Assembly (NCBI RefSeq): GCF_963259705.1
Contig: NC_081846.1
Coordinates: 88,300,641 to 88,364,640 of the forward strand
Direction: 5' to 3'
Length of the DNA stretch: 64,000 nucleotides
Source: Myotis daubentonii
Taxonomy: Eukaryota > Chordata > Mammalia > Chiroptera > Vespertilionidae
Shown: one piece after another, positions 11,510 through 22,382 of the stretch
Layout of the letters: the number at the start of each line of letters is the position of its first letter
How positions within the stretch are numbered: position 1 is the first letter of the stretch
Made by a program: the position numbers and the translations under genes
The notes under the pieces: generated by a model
Told to the model about the DNA's origin: nothing
Databases searched by the model: none
What the model saw: the letters and a program-made list of their open reading frames with translations, nothing else

Positions 11510-12238
11510 TTGATTTTTATAGTGGCATTGGTATAAAAACTGTAACGCTTAGTCCTAAAAGTTCATTTTTTCCTATTTGAGTTTAAAGGGAACACATATT
11601 TTTGTGGGTCTCCAACAGCAACATCAGCCCTAAGCAAGCGCCCGGTGTGGCCCTAAGCAAGGCGCCCGGTGTGCGGGTGGAGCGGGCTGCGCCCTCCCCT
11701 GGAAACCTGCCTCTGTGAGCCGCTCCCGGGTCACCGGCCTTGGCTCCCAGCAACCACATCACCTGCCGTCGCTTCAGTTCCAGTGTCATCACGTGCAAAA
11801 TGGAGAGAAGAATACCTCCCGCGGGGCTGCTCAGGGTGAAATGAGATAACTTACTCGAAATGGAGCTTTGAGTCAGAGAGTCACCATCAGAGGAGAGTGG
11901 GTCAGATAATTTATAGAATTTGTAGAAAAGGGGGAACAGAGATTGTGAAATTAAAAATGGACTACTCCAGGTTTCCAGCCACAACTAAAATTATTTCACT
12001 AAAATGGGAACTTAAAGGGTGACGATTCAAATGACAGGCAGTCCCAGAACCCGGTCACAGGCAGCCCGGCCGCCACAGGAGCTCAGGCAGGAGCGGCTGG
12101 GAGGGGAGAGGAAGCTCTGCTGGGAGAGGTCCCGCAATGAAGGGTCCTGAGAGTCCCCCTGGGAACCGTCAATGGCAGCCCCAAGGGAAAGGAAAGCACG
12201 ACTATGGGAGAGACAGGAGGTGGCACGCCTGCGGGCGG
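11510..12238. other. unique sequence, no gene supported
   Basis: A small duplication ('ccctaagcaagcgcccggtgtg' / 'ccctaagcaaggcgcccggtgtg') sits at about 11628-11675. Nothing else was recognised. Confidence 0.4.
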
Positions 12239-12760
12239 TGGACGGGGCGGCTCCCATGTGCAGGGACAGGCCCCATGGACGGGGTGGCTCCCGTGTGCAG
12301 GGACAGGGCCCTTGGATGGAAAGGCTCCCGTGTGCAGGGACAGGGCCCATGGACGGGGTGGCTCCCGTGTGCAGGGACAGGGCCCATGGATGGGGCGGCT
12401 CCCGTGTGCAGGGACAGGGCCCATGGACAGGGAGGCTCCCGTGTGCAGGGACAGGGCCCATGGATGGGGCGGCTCCCGTGTGCAGGGACAGGGCCCATGG
12501 AAGGGGCGGCTCCCGTGTGCATGGACAGGGCCCATGGAAGGGGCGGCTCCCGTGTGCATGGACAAGGCCCATGGAAGGGGCGGCTCCCGTGTGCATGGAC
12601 AGGGCCCATGGAAGGGGCGGCTCCCGTGTGCAGGGACAGGGCCCTGGATGGAAAGGCTCCCGTGTGCAGGGACAGGGCCCATGGAAGGGGCGGCTCCTGT
12701 GTGCAGGGACAGGGCCCTGGATGGAAAGGCTCCCGTGTGCAGGGACAGGGCTCCTGGATG
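12239..12760. repeat. 37-bp minisatellite, about 14 copies
   Basis: The unit contains 'gctcccgtgtgcagggacag' followed by 'ggcccatgga' and a variable G-rich linker. The anchor 'ctcc' recurs at 12251, 12288, 12325, 12362, 12399, 12436, 12473, 12510, 12547, 12584, 12621, 12657, 12694 and 12730, so spacing is 37 bp except two 36-bp units. Because 37 is not a multiple of three and the unit lacks stops, long frames of about 200-260 codons open in several frames on both strands. These are not genes. Confidence 0.95.
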
Positions 12761-14784
12761 GAAAGGCCCTGGGCTGAACCAAGGGAGCTCTCATCACACA
12801 GGCCACTGAGTGGTGGAGTCCTTCCCTGATCAGGAGGGGATTCAGGTGAATCCAGGACCCGCATGGCTCTCTGTGTGGATCAGGCTTTGTCTACATGGGT
12901 TGGAACTGTCATTCATTCATTCAGTGTCTTTAAAGCATCTTCTCTTCCCTGTGGAGAATGAGACAGTGAGGCCCCTTTAGACGGGGCTGGTGCTCAGGTG
13001 AGGTGGGGAGCACGGAGGGCCCGGCCCTGGTATCACGTAAAGGAGACTGAGCGCTGGGCCTCGTGCGCTCTCTGGGCTGCTCTGCACTCACTGCACCCCT
13101 GCATTTATAGAAACATGAGGGGCAGCGGGTTGTGGCAGCTCTCACGGCTCAGGGGCAGCAGCTCCCCACAGCCATTGCAGGGCGCCTCCCCTGTGGGGCC
13201 GAGGCCTGGCCCCGGCTCGGGGCCTGGGCAGCCTGTGCCATCCTGTGGCTGGGTGCTACTCTCTGGGTTCAAATGGGCTGCCAGAGGGAAGGCCTGGGAA
13301 CAAGGAAGTGGCGGTGGGAGGGCGCCAGCACTCATTCCGGTGCCCTCGAGGCGCAGTGAGTCCAGTGAGGAAGCTATCAGGCACCGTGCTGGGGCCTTGA
13401 CCCAGGACGGCCCCTTCAGTCCTCGCGCACACCCTGGGGCAGAAATGGTTATCTGTTTACCCGAGGAAACTAGCTAGAATTTCTGGGGCCCCGTGCAAAA
13501 TGAAAACGTGGGACCCCTTTCCAAACGTAAGAATTTCAAGACGGGGACAACAGAGCATTAACCTAGTGAGTGTGGCCCTCTGAGGGCGGCCCTTTGTGAC
13601 TGAATGCTCAGGCGGGGCCCGCCGGGGCCCGTCTGCATGTTGTAGAATCTGTTCTGGTTTGACTTTCTGTGCATCTCAATTTATTTTTCATTAACTCCCT
13701 AGATATGCTGAGACCTGGACTAGGAGCTATCAAGTGTCTGGTTCTAAAAGGCACCTTGACATGTGGAACGGACACTCCATTCACTTCCACGTCACTCTCT
13801 GAGCACCAGCCTGTGCCAGGCCCACTCGGCGGCAGATGAGTCATGGGGACCCTGGGGAGGTCAGAATTCTGTGAGGCGGGCAGGCCCAGGGGTCTGTTGG
13901 GGTTGACAAGTGTCCCCAGGGCCCTGGTGGGGATTTTCTGGTGTGGGGAGGGCAAGGGAGGTGGGAGTGCGTTAACCAGGCCTAAAGCGACAAGCAGCTG
14001 CGGGCCAGGCAGGCGGTGCCTGTGTGTGCGGGCGGGGTGGGGGAGGTGCCCAGAGAATGGGGTGGGGCTGAAGCGGGCAGTTGTGAGGATGCAGCTCTGG
14101 AGGCAGGTGGCCTGGACACGAGGAGGGCCATGGAGGAGGCTCCGGGGAAGCCTGAGCTGGCTGCGCAAGGCAGGGTGGAGAGCAGCTGGCCCCGTGCGGA
14201 TCAGGCCTGACCACAGGACAGGGAGCCTGGTGGGCAGTGGTGAGCCGAGGCGGGACCACAGGCCTGGATGAAGAGCCATGGCTGTCTGGCAGGCCCTGAG
14301 TGCCTGTGCCACACAGAGTCTCCCTGGGTGCAAAGCTAAGCAGTGATGCCCCAGGCACAGCTCGCCGGGGGGAGGGCAGCAGGGACAGGGACAGCAGGCC
14401 CACGTGTCCCCACATGCCCCCCTCGGGTTGGCATCTGTAGCTCTGGTGTCCCCAGCCTGGCCGAGGCCTCCGTTCTTGGGAACCCTTCCCCCTGAGCCTC
14501 GAGAGAAACAGGTAAGAAAAGGCCGGGCCGGTGAGACCAGGCTATGGGGGTGACCCGGGCCAGGCCCGCCACAGGACTTGGCATGTAGGTGCCGCTGTTG
14601 TCGTTGTTACATTATCAAAAACAAAACAGCAGCGTCGCAGCCAGATGGAGATTACCAGCACCTGCAGGCAGGGCTGGCGCTGATAACGTCAGCCAACAAC
14701 AGCCACAGATACCGCTGCTCCCGGGCATGGAGCCAGGCTTTATCCCCGGCCCACCACGTGGCTCCTGTGAAGAGGCTGTTATTA

Positions 14785-14870
14785 CTCCCATGTACAGACG
14801 AGGAAACCGAGGCTCAGAGGCATTTTGGACCTCCCCAAAGCCAGTGAGGGCTGGAGGCGGGGCCAACCCA
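14785..14870 (-). repeat. MIR SINE remnant
   Basis: 'cccatgtacagacgaggaa' followed by 'accgaggctcagaggc' is the antisense MIR core, followed by 'ccaaagccagtgag'. Confidence 0.7.
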
Positions 14871-16614
14871 GGTGACTCCACAGCATGTGTGGGACCCGGG
14901 CCCCTGCTCTACTGTCAGCTCCCCATGGGAGGGAGGACACGTCATTAACTCGTGGGGGCATTTCCCATGGGGGCGGGAACCTGACAGGCCAAGGCCAAGG
15001 CCATAAAGAGGTGCTTTCCCTGAAAAAGAAATATACTGTCCTCTAGGGGCACAAAACCCTGCCCAGCCTCACCTGTCAGGGCACCTTTCATTGGCTACTG
15101 GTGGTGTTTGTAATCACGTGATCTTTTGGAGGGCAATTTCAGCATCTATTAACATTTTAAAGCCACACAGTCTTTGTCCCAGAAGTTAAATTCTGGGGGA
15201 ATTTATCCTGAAAGTATGCAAACACATGCATGTACAACTCACTTACAAGTAGAGTGGCAGAACTGTGTCTGGTTAGAAAAAAGTCAATCAGACTGTACAC
15301 AACCCCAATGTGCATTTGAGGAGGATCTGGTGTAATCTTTAACACCTATTCTTAAGAAAAAAACCAAGATGAGGCAGAGCACATAGATAAGTTTCCTTCT
15401 GTAGAGTGAAAAGTAATTGTAGACTAGTGCGCGTGCAGTGCTCCTAGGAGGCTCCTGACAAAGCAATAAAGTGGCTGCCCCCGAGGTGGGCAGCAGGTGT
15501 CCTCCTCCAGCATGCGCTCTTCATTCATTGTTCAGGTTTGTTTGTTTAGCTTTTAGCTTGTGCTTGCTGGCCCACAGTGTTTGCTCAGTTTCTAGAAGGT
15601 ATTTCGGTGGGGGCCTCAGAATGGCGTTTGCCTCCCAAAGAGGCAAAGAGACTTGATTTGCCAACCTTCCCCGCTTGCCTGGTAAGAGGCCTCTTCCTGC
15701 TCATTGTAGATGGGCTGATGCGCTCCCACTGCAAACCCGGGTCCGCGGCAAGCCCCCAGATAACTGCCCAGACATGGCACCCTTGGAAAGGCCCAGGTGC
15801 TGGCTGTGCCCCTGCCACGTGACTCCCTACTCCACCCGTGTCTGCAGGGGTAGAGCAATGGCTGAGGTGGAATTCCATTTGGCTCTAGATGCGATCCTTT
15901 CTGCTCCGACTGAGGCAGCACATTTTACACAGGCTGCCAAACCTGGCCATCTCCTTACAAGCACGCTGGCCTCTTTCATCCAAGGGCAAGGCAACGGATT
16001 TCTGCACATAACTCATTTGCAATAACTGTGGCCTTTGAGCGGCTGGGAGCCCAGCTGGGTAGGGCAGGCATGGCCTGGGCGGGAGAGGGGTGTGTGTGGG
16101 GGGGGGCGCGAGGGGGGTAGCGGTCCTCTCCATTCTAACCTCAGGTTCTGAGGAACAGTGATGTAAACCGAGACATCCTGCCTGAGTTAGCAGCAAGAGC
16201 TAGGGCCGCAGGGTTCCCCCACAGCCGAGAGCCTGCCAGCAATCCCGTCCTGAGGGAAATCTGGAATGGTGTGCAAGTAGGGGCTGCATCCCCATCGTCC
16301 CAGAAGGGCGGTGTTTGCAGCCATTGGTCAAGGTCTGAAACTTGAATTCCAGAGCACTGCTGGGGGAGGGGCGGGCTGAGCTATGGGGCAGGCCAGCCTG
16401 GCCTCTGCCGACAGGGCCTGTCCGCGGGCCTGCACTTCCTCAGCACCTGACTGGGATGATTACAGTGGTTCTGTCCCTCAATCCTACCCCCCTCCCATGA
16501 GCTCAGCAGTGTCTTTCTTGACGCACACACACTCTAAGACACACATGAACGAACAGATCCACTGTCTCAAAGCGAACAAAGATGCCTGACTTCATCTTAC
16601 ACTGTTTGCCTCCA

Positions 16615-16740
16615 TCTCTGTGCTGAGCCACTGACACGCACTGAATTCTCACAGCCCAATGAGGAATATTCTATATTCCCATTTTGCAGATGATAAAACT
16701 GTGGCTAAGAAGGTGGCTTGGCTACTAGGTGGCACACATG
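16615..16740 (-). repeat. MIR SINE remnant
   Basis: Antisense MIR: 'gaattctcacagcccaatga', then 'cccattttgcagatgataaa' and 'ggcttggctactaggtggc'. Confidence 0.75.
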
Positions 16741-17625
16741 ATGCCAATACAGCAGCCAGGCTCCCACTGTGACCCCACTCTGTGTGCCCGGACCCAGCTG
16801 AGCCAGCCACGCAAACAGAGGCCCACAGTACACAGACACAGACCTAGCCACACACCACAGGGGTTTTAGAGACGTAAAAGGAGCGGGTGTCACCAATACC
16901 TGCATCGTTACCACATTAATGACCTGGCATGATTACATTATAGACTCAGAATGCTTATTCCTTCACAGCTTCTAAGGACTTGGCCAGGGTTGGGGTAAGA
17001 GGAATACACGTTCGTTCTTTTTCTAAATACACGTTTCGTTTTTTATTGCACAGCCCAGGGGAGGCGTGGGACGGCCCAGAAATGTTTCTGAACAGCCTCC
17101 CAGTGAGTCGCAGGGTGTATGGTTTCCTGTCAGCAACAGAACGCGCGGGTTTCTAAAAGAAACAGGCTCAGGCCGTGGGAAATGACAAACCACTGAAGTC
17201 CTGGTGGAGGCGAGCTCCCCTCGCCATCTCTCGGTCCGGGACGGTGGGCTGCCCCGGCGTTTTCTCCAAACGAGCCCCACGTCCCGGCCCGGCGGCCTAG
17301 CCCTAGCCGAAGCTTCTGACTCTTTCTGGGCTGCTTAACCTCCGCCCCTTCTCCTAGGAGGTCACTTATTTATGCTTTTAGGGGAAAGTTCTGTCGGATA
17401 CATCCCGACCGGCACGCAAAGAAACAAACCGAGCAGACGCGATGCGGGGTGCGGAGGCCTCTCCAGGCCCGGGGCGCACGGTCCCCGCGCCAAGGTCGGG
17501 GCTCAAGGCGGTACCCCGCGCGCCGGGGTGGGGGTGGGAGGCACACTGCCGGGCGTCAGGGTGGAGCGGCGGGCGCAGAGCCCGCGCAAGGGTCGGGGAG
17601 CTCCGAGTCCCCTGTCCCCCGCCCC

Positions 17626-17658
17626 AGGGTGAGGGTGGGGGTGGGGGCGGGGGCAGGG
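17626..17658 (+). other. G-quadruplex-prone G-runs in CpG island
   Basis: Six or more runs of at least three G separated by 1-3 bases (ggg-t-gaggg-t-ggggg-t-ggggg-c-ggggg style). On the sense of the candidate minus-strand gene this is the C-rich strand, in the first intron just after exon 1. Confidence 0.6.
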
Positions 17659-17845
17659 TCCCTCCGGGCGGGCGCGGGACAGGGAACTCCGTGCAACCCG
17701 GCGCCGCGAGCCTTGGGGTGGCGCGGGGTTCGGCCTGAACCGGCGGGCACCTCTTGTCCCGGGCCGCGGCTCGGTCCCCGCGCCCCTGTCCGGCCCGGGC
17801 TGGAGTTGGCCGGACCCCCGGACCCCGCCCGCGGCGGGCACTCAC

Positions 17846-17882
17846 CGTGGCGGCCGGGCGAAGTGGCGTTGAGGCTGCTCAT
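17846..17882 (-). CDS. candidate first coding exon, gene unidentified
   Basis: On the minus strand an ATG at 17882 opens the frame MSSLNATSPGRH plus one extra nucleotide, then meets CACG|GTGAGTG, an excellent splice donor (intron starts at 17845). The exon would end in phase 1. It includes a possible N-glycosylation sequon (NAT). The start context is weak (C at -3), so the ATG could instead be an upstream start in a 5' UTR exon. A second frame runs open from further upstream through the donor (205 codons from 18459), so the true reading frame is undecided. No downstream exon was recognised at lower coordinates, which would be intron. Confidence 0.35.
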
Positions 17883-18420
17883 CGGCGATGGCCGGGACGG
17901 TGCCGTCGCGGCGCGCAGGGCCAGGGGCCGGCGGAGGGTGCGGGGTCGCAGGGCCTGCGCTGACCCTGCGCAGCCGGAGGAAGCGGCCCTGGGTCGGCTC
18001 CTCTGCGCGGGCCGCGGGGAGGGGCTCCGGCCCCGATAGGCAGACTTCAGTTATTTTTTCTGCGGACTTGGCTGGTGGGGTTTCCACCCTTTTTTTTTTT
18101 AAACACACTCCCGCCCACTTCTGAACTCTTCCCCGCGCCAACTTTCCCGCGCCGGAGCCGGGGCTCTGACTGTTCTGTGTCCTCCGCAGCGGGCAGATGC
18201 AGGGGCTGTGGCTGCAGGTCCCGGCGGACGGAAGCTCTCCCAGATGTGACCAGGCCCTGCCGGGCTGTGTCCGGACGGTGACCAAGTAGGGACAGACGTG
18301 CGGGTGAATTCTGGCTGCTCTGCCCCAGAGGGCGGCCCCTCCTGGTTTGGGGCCGGGAGCGTTCTTGCCGGCTGGCCCGTTGGGGGCGCTGTCCCAATTC
18401 ACCGGCTGACGTTTGGGGAG

Positions 18421-19654
18421 GATTCTCAGAAAAAAGGATGGCTGGGCAAAGGCCATCACTTTCGTCTGGGCTTCCAGTCAGAGTGGAAGTTTGTGGAAAA
18501 TCCGCTTTACTTAGACAACGGAACACTCCCCTTGGATTTTGGCACACTGGTTGGTTAACTGGGATCTACGACCCCCGTCCACTCCCCCCCCCCCCAAAGA
18601 AAGGAAGGGGCCTTACACATGTCACCTTGGTATTAAATCGCAGCCCAGGAGACACCCTGTACTTCTCCGTTCTGACGTCTGAGCCTCCCTGTGGGTGGGG
18701 ATTTCCATGCGGTTTACCCAGCAGTCCTCCACGCACTGCTGGGAACCCCCCTTCCCTTCTGCAACCCCGGGGGACCGTGCCAGCTGTCAGCACGAGGTGC
18801 GTGTCCTTGGGAGGACCATTCTGTTGAGCACAGCAGGCTGCCCCTGGAGGTGCAGCGCAGATTCCTGTCCAGCGCCCCCCCCCCCCATCATTGTGAGGAC
18901 TGTCTGACAGTGGGAGCGAGTTCATAAGTCTCTTTAGTTCTATAATGAAGCACCACAATTGCGGATAAATCTTCTGGGAAACTTCCAAGCTGGCCATGCT
19001 CGTGTGGACTGCCAGGGAACTGTATGCAGAGCACCCCTGGCCAGGCGTGGGCACCCTGGGTTTGTGCATGGAGGCGTCTGCTTTCCTTGTCTGTGACATG
19101 GAGACAAGAACCCTTCCAATCCAGAGTTGTACAGGGACAGTGCCTCTAAACAGCGGTGGGGTAGGAAAGCGGCAACAGTGACTGCAATAGTTTCACATCT
19201 GCTTTGTCATGCATGTAGGTCTGTGTTGGATAATAATATCCCTGGGGTCAGAGTTCATAAATTAAACAACTTCGATGATCAGAAATACAGCTGGGGAGCT
19301 GGAAAGCAGTCAAAGACCCACAGGGTGACCAAGAGCAAGTCCTCATGGGCCACAGCTCATCATGGGAGGACTTCTCAGAGGCTCACTTACAGCCCATTGG
19401 CCTTTAGACAATCAGAAGAGATTCGCTTATTTAACTTCTCGGACTAGGACAGGTTAAAAACACCAAAACATAACAAGAATTCCTCAAGAGAGGACGCCAA
19501 AAACCAAATAACTAACTGACCACAGTCTAAAGCTCGACAGGCTATAGAGATGAGAGGTTAAGAGCCAAGTCACATTCACTACCAGCCAAAGCCTCTGGGC
19601 CCCAGCCAGGAATGGGGTGCGATGGCGCCGGGCAGTCCAGGGGCCCAGGCGTCG
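18421..19654. other. unique sequence with two poly-C runs
   Basis: Poly-C tracts occur at about 18583-18596 and 18874-18888. No supported gene or young repeat was seen. Confidence 0.4.
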
Positions 19655-19790
19655 GGGCTCCATGGGCTCTGTCTGGGTTTAGCTTCACTGCCTCGGAGCT
19701 GGATAACCTTCAGCATTTTACTGACCTTCTCTGAGCCTCCATTTCCTCAGCTGTGAGACTGGAGCCATCTGCGAGGGGAGGTTGTGGTGA
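19655..19790 (+). repeat. MIR SINE remnant
   Basis: Sense MIR: 'cttctctgagcctccatttc' followed by 'ctcagctgtgagactggagc', preceded by a degraded tRNA-like part. Confidence 0.7.
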
Positions 19791-20189
19791 GCAGCAGTAC
19801 ATCAGACAGGAGTTAATTAATGGGATGACACAATGTCTTCCCTGGCACATGGGGCTCATGGTATTATGCTGGGGACTCCCTTCTTCACCAGGGGTGCCCT
19901 TGGGTTACAGTAAGGACCTCAGGCCGTTCTGAAAAGAAGGTAAACACCATTGAGTGAATAGTTTAACTAGTAGGGAAATGTTTGATATACTTTAGGAGAT
20001 TTAACCATGGAAATGTCTAATTTTACAGAAATGAAGGCTATTTTAAGAAGGTAAGTAATTCTAAGAAAAATTAGCTTATATTTATCGGAAATGCATTGTT
20101 AGTGTGTTTCTGTGTTGGATATTTATTAATGGAGTAGAAAGAACTCAGCTCTATTTTGTAACAATAAAACAGTTCTTGTCTCATTTAAT

Positions 20190-20260
20190 TCCCATGAAGA
20201 CCGTCAAATAGGATACTGTCAAGGCCCATTTTTAAAAGTGAGGAGACTGGGTGGCAGCAG
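20190..20260 (-). repeat. MIR SINE remnant
   Basis: Antisense MIR end and core: 'cccatgaagaccgtcaaata' then 'cccatttttaaaagtgagga'. Confidence 0.6.
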
Positions 20261-20639
20261 TGACAACCCGATGAGGCTGCAGGGAGGGCTGAGACAGCGC
20301 TGGCGGCTCTGTGGGGCCGCAGGACGGCGGGATGAGCTGCTGAGCCTTCCAGGGGTGAGAGGTGTGGTGGGGCCCAGGCACTGCAGGCAGGAGCTGCCCG
20401 GGGGAGGGGATCCCTCCTGCCTTAGCCCCCCACCCCAACCAACACCCCCAGGGCTGCCCCCTCTTGGGAGGGGCTCTGTCTTCTGGCTGTGAGCTCTCCA
20501 GGCTGAGGTGGGTTCTCTAAGACTTTTGCCCTTCATCAAGTAACAGGTGCTCTCTGTGCAGAAAATTAAGTGGAGAAAAGAAAAGCAAACCCCAACAACT
20601 GCTCATAATCTCCAGCACAATAAGGGATGTTTATTTCAA
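20261..20639. other. unique sequence
   Basis: Nothing recognised beyond short GC-rich open frames. Confidence 0.4.
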
Positions 20640-21060
20640 GCTGGCGTATGTGTTTGGGACATTCGCTTTATACGACTGAGATTTTCCTGAATGTATGATT
20701 TTGAGTGCTGGGTTTTTGCTACCAAACATTATGCCACAACCATTTTCCCACATGGAAGTGTAGAAGCTCTTTAATTTGTTTTAATTACCTAGTTGTTTCC
20801 TTTACTTTGCCAGTTAAATTGTGCTGTAATAAAAGCATGTGAACGTAAATATCTGCATTTCATACTTTTTTGTTAGCCTGTGTTCCAACAATGAAATTAC
20901 TGGGTCAAAGGTTAGGAGTGTTTCAAACTTGGATGCATTCCTGGGTTGTGGTTGCAGCAATTTATATTCTCAGCAGTCAATGATGAGATGTACCAATGCT
21001 CACTTCAGAGCCTCTTGTCAGAATTGAGCATTAGATTTTAAATAAAAAATAATTTATGTA
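20640..21060 (-). repeat. ancient L1 3' remnant
   Basis: The motif 'tgaaattactgggtcaaagg' at about 20890 and the following 'cagcaatttatattctcagc' region match the antisense 3' part common to old mammalian L1s. Too diverged for a subfamily call. Confidence 0.5.
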
Positions 21061-21222
21061 GATGACAAACATTTGAAATTATTTGTTTGCACTTTCTTGA
21101 TTACTAGCAAGGTTGAGTATACTGTCATGCTCATTTATAAACTGCAAGTTCTTTTAGGTGAATATTTTGTTCTTGCTGTTTCCTCAGTCAGAGGGATGAT
21201 TAATGCTTTTATTATTAATTTA

Positions 21223-21928
21223 CTAGAGGCCCAGTGCACAGTATTGTGTGGGTAGGGTCCCTAGGGCCTAGCCTCCTGCGATCAGGGCCATCTTCTGCCC
21301 GTTTGCCAGTCCCCAGGCCGAAAGCTGCTTCCGCCACTGGGCTGTCAGGCTACTGGGATCACCAGCTCATCCCTGGCTGCTCGGAGGCTCTGGCCTGTGG
21401 GAAAGCAGGCACCGGTGACTTCATCTCCATGCATGTGTGCTGGGCTGGCCACTGATGGAACACGCTGCCCGCTTGGGGCCACTCATGTGGGTGCTGCCGC
21501 TGCTGCTGGGAATTGGGGTGCTGATAGAAGCTGTGGGGTGCACCCATGACCTACCCACCCTGGCGTGAGCGGCCCTGAGTGGGCAGCGCATTCCATCAGT
21601 GGCCGGCCCGGGGCACACTCATGGAGGTGAAGTCGCTGGCACCTGCTTTCCCTCAGGCCTGAGCCCCTGAGCAGCTGGGGAGGAGCTGGTGATTCCAACA
21701 GCCTAACAGGCCATCCTCCCACCACCCACCCCGATTCCCCCGTTCACCATTGCTGATCCATTGGAGCCTGCGGGCCAGGGTCAGGGACCAAGAGGTCAGC
21801 CATTCAGCCTGCTCGCCAGTCCCCAGTCCCACCCCGCCCCGCTCATGGGCCGGGGGTAGGGACCGAGAAATGCTCAATGCACCTCATGGTGAGCAGTTGT
21901 TTGGTCATCACCGTCGTCACGGACACTG

Positions 21929-21998
<70 letters not shown>
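21223..21998 (-). mobile_element. non-autonomous Helitron (minus) with (TA)n 5' end
   Basis: Starts A|CTAGAGGCCCAGTGCACAGT (3' end of the element) and ends GA|T at 21997-21998 after a long TA tract, so the tract is part of the element's 5' terminus. The internal GC-rich part has tandem-like 'cactgatggaacac' and 'catcagtggcc' inverted pieces at about 21450-21610. No transposase coding is present. Confidence 0.85.
21933..21996. repeat. (TA)n microsatellite at a Helitron 5' end
   Basis: About 32 TA units lie immediately inside the Helitron 5' terminus. Helitron 5' ends of this family normally begin TCTATATA, so the array looks like an expansion of the terminal sequence. Confidence 0.9.
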
Positions 21999-22148
21999 TT
22001 TGACTCTTTATACAGAAAAGACAACACCACCTTTTCATGTGTATTGCAGACGTATTTTCCTTGGACCTTTTTCCTGTTCTTGTGCATGAGAACAGAGGTA
22101 TGGTTTGACTTATCCATTGGAAAGTCAGCAGCTTTTAAGAAAACCAAA

Positions 22149-22370
22149 CTGTGGCCCTAACCAGTTTGGTTCAGTGACTAGAGCATCAGCCTGTGGAGTG
22201 AAGGGTCCTGGGTTTGATTCGGTCAAGAGGTCAAGGGCACGTGCCCGGGTTGTGGGCTTCATCAACAGTAGGAAGCATGCAGAAGGCAGCCGATGAATGA
22301 TTTCCTCTTATCATTGATGTTTCTCTCTCTCTCCCTTCCTCTCTGAAATTAATAAAAATGCATTTTAAAA
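22149..22370 (+). mobile_element. Ves SINE with perfect 12-bp TSD
   Basis: tRNA-derived head 'ggccctaaccagtttggttc', body with 'gggttgtgggcttcatc', (CT)-rich region 'ttctctctctctcccttcc' and an A-rich tail. AAGAAAACCAAA flanks it exactly at 22137-22148 and 22371-22382, showing L1-type target-primed insertion. Confidence 0.95.
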
Positions 22371-22382
22371 AAGAAAACCAAA

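Larger units (their letters stand above)
12770..17270. other. GC-rich unique sequence with ancient repeats
   Basis: No gene is supported. Recognisable pieces are MIR remnants (listed separately), a short MIR-like end at 13425-13470, an ancient L1-like stretch at about 15120-15360 and a G-rich run at about 16085-16120. The 241-codon minus frame at 13608-14333 has no domain and looks like low-stop GC-rich sequence. Confidence 0.4.
17280..18420. promoter_or_regulatory. CpG island, likely promoter of a minus-strand gene
   Basis: About 1.1 kb is strikingly GC- and CpG-dense compared with the flanks, peaking at 17430-18020. It includes G-runs (see 17626-17658) and an E2F-like site TTTCCCGCGCC at about 18142-18152; no TATA box was noted. 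A minus-strand candidate exon with a strong donor lies inside it. Long frames on both strands are expected from composition alone. Transcription from the opposite strand (bidirectional promoter) is possible but unsupported. Confidence 0.7.

Noticed and set aside
12239..12760. Regular repeats resembling a CRISPR array
   Set aside because: Units are contiguous with no unique spacers, and the surroundings are mammalian.
12027..12864. Open frames of 199-259 codons on both strands, rich in Pro/Ser/Cys repeats
   Set aside because: They are produced by the 37-bp minisatellite, which lacks stops in nearly all frames; no start, splice or domain support.
13608..14333. 241-codon minus-strand frame considered as an exon of the CpG-island gene
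   Set aside because: No acceptor/donor pair in register was found and its composition is that of GC-rich noise.
14510..14516. Strong plus-strand donor AAACAG|GTAAGA
   Set aside because: No matching open exon with a good acceptor and no neighbouring exons; a single donor motif is not evidence of a gene.
17449..18039. 196-codon plus-strand frame across the CpG island
   Set aside because: Arg/Gly/Ala-rich product of CpG-dense DNA, opposite the candidate exon, with no donor at its end.
20029..20055. Possible 22-nt microexon between 'ttttacag' and 'GTAAGT' on plus
   Set aside because: Splice motifs alone occur by chance in AT-rich DNA; no reading frame or neighbouring exon supports it.
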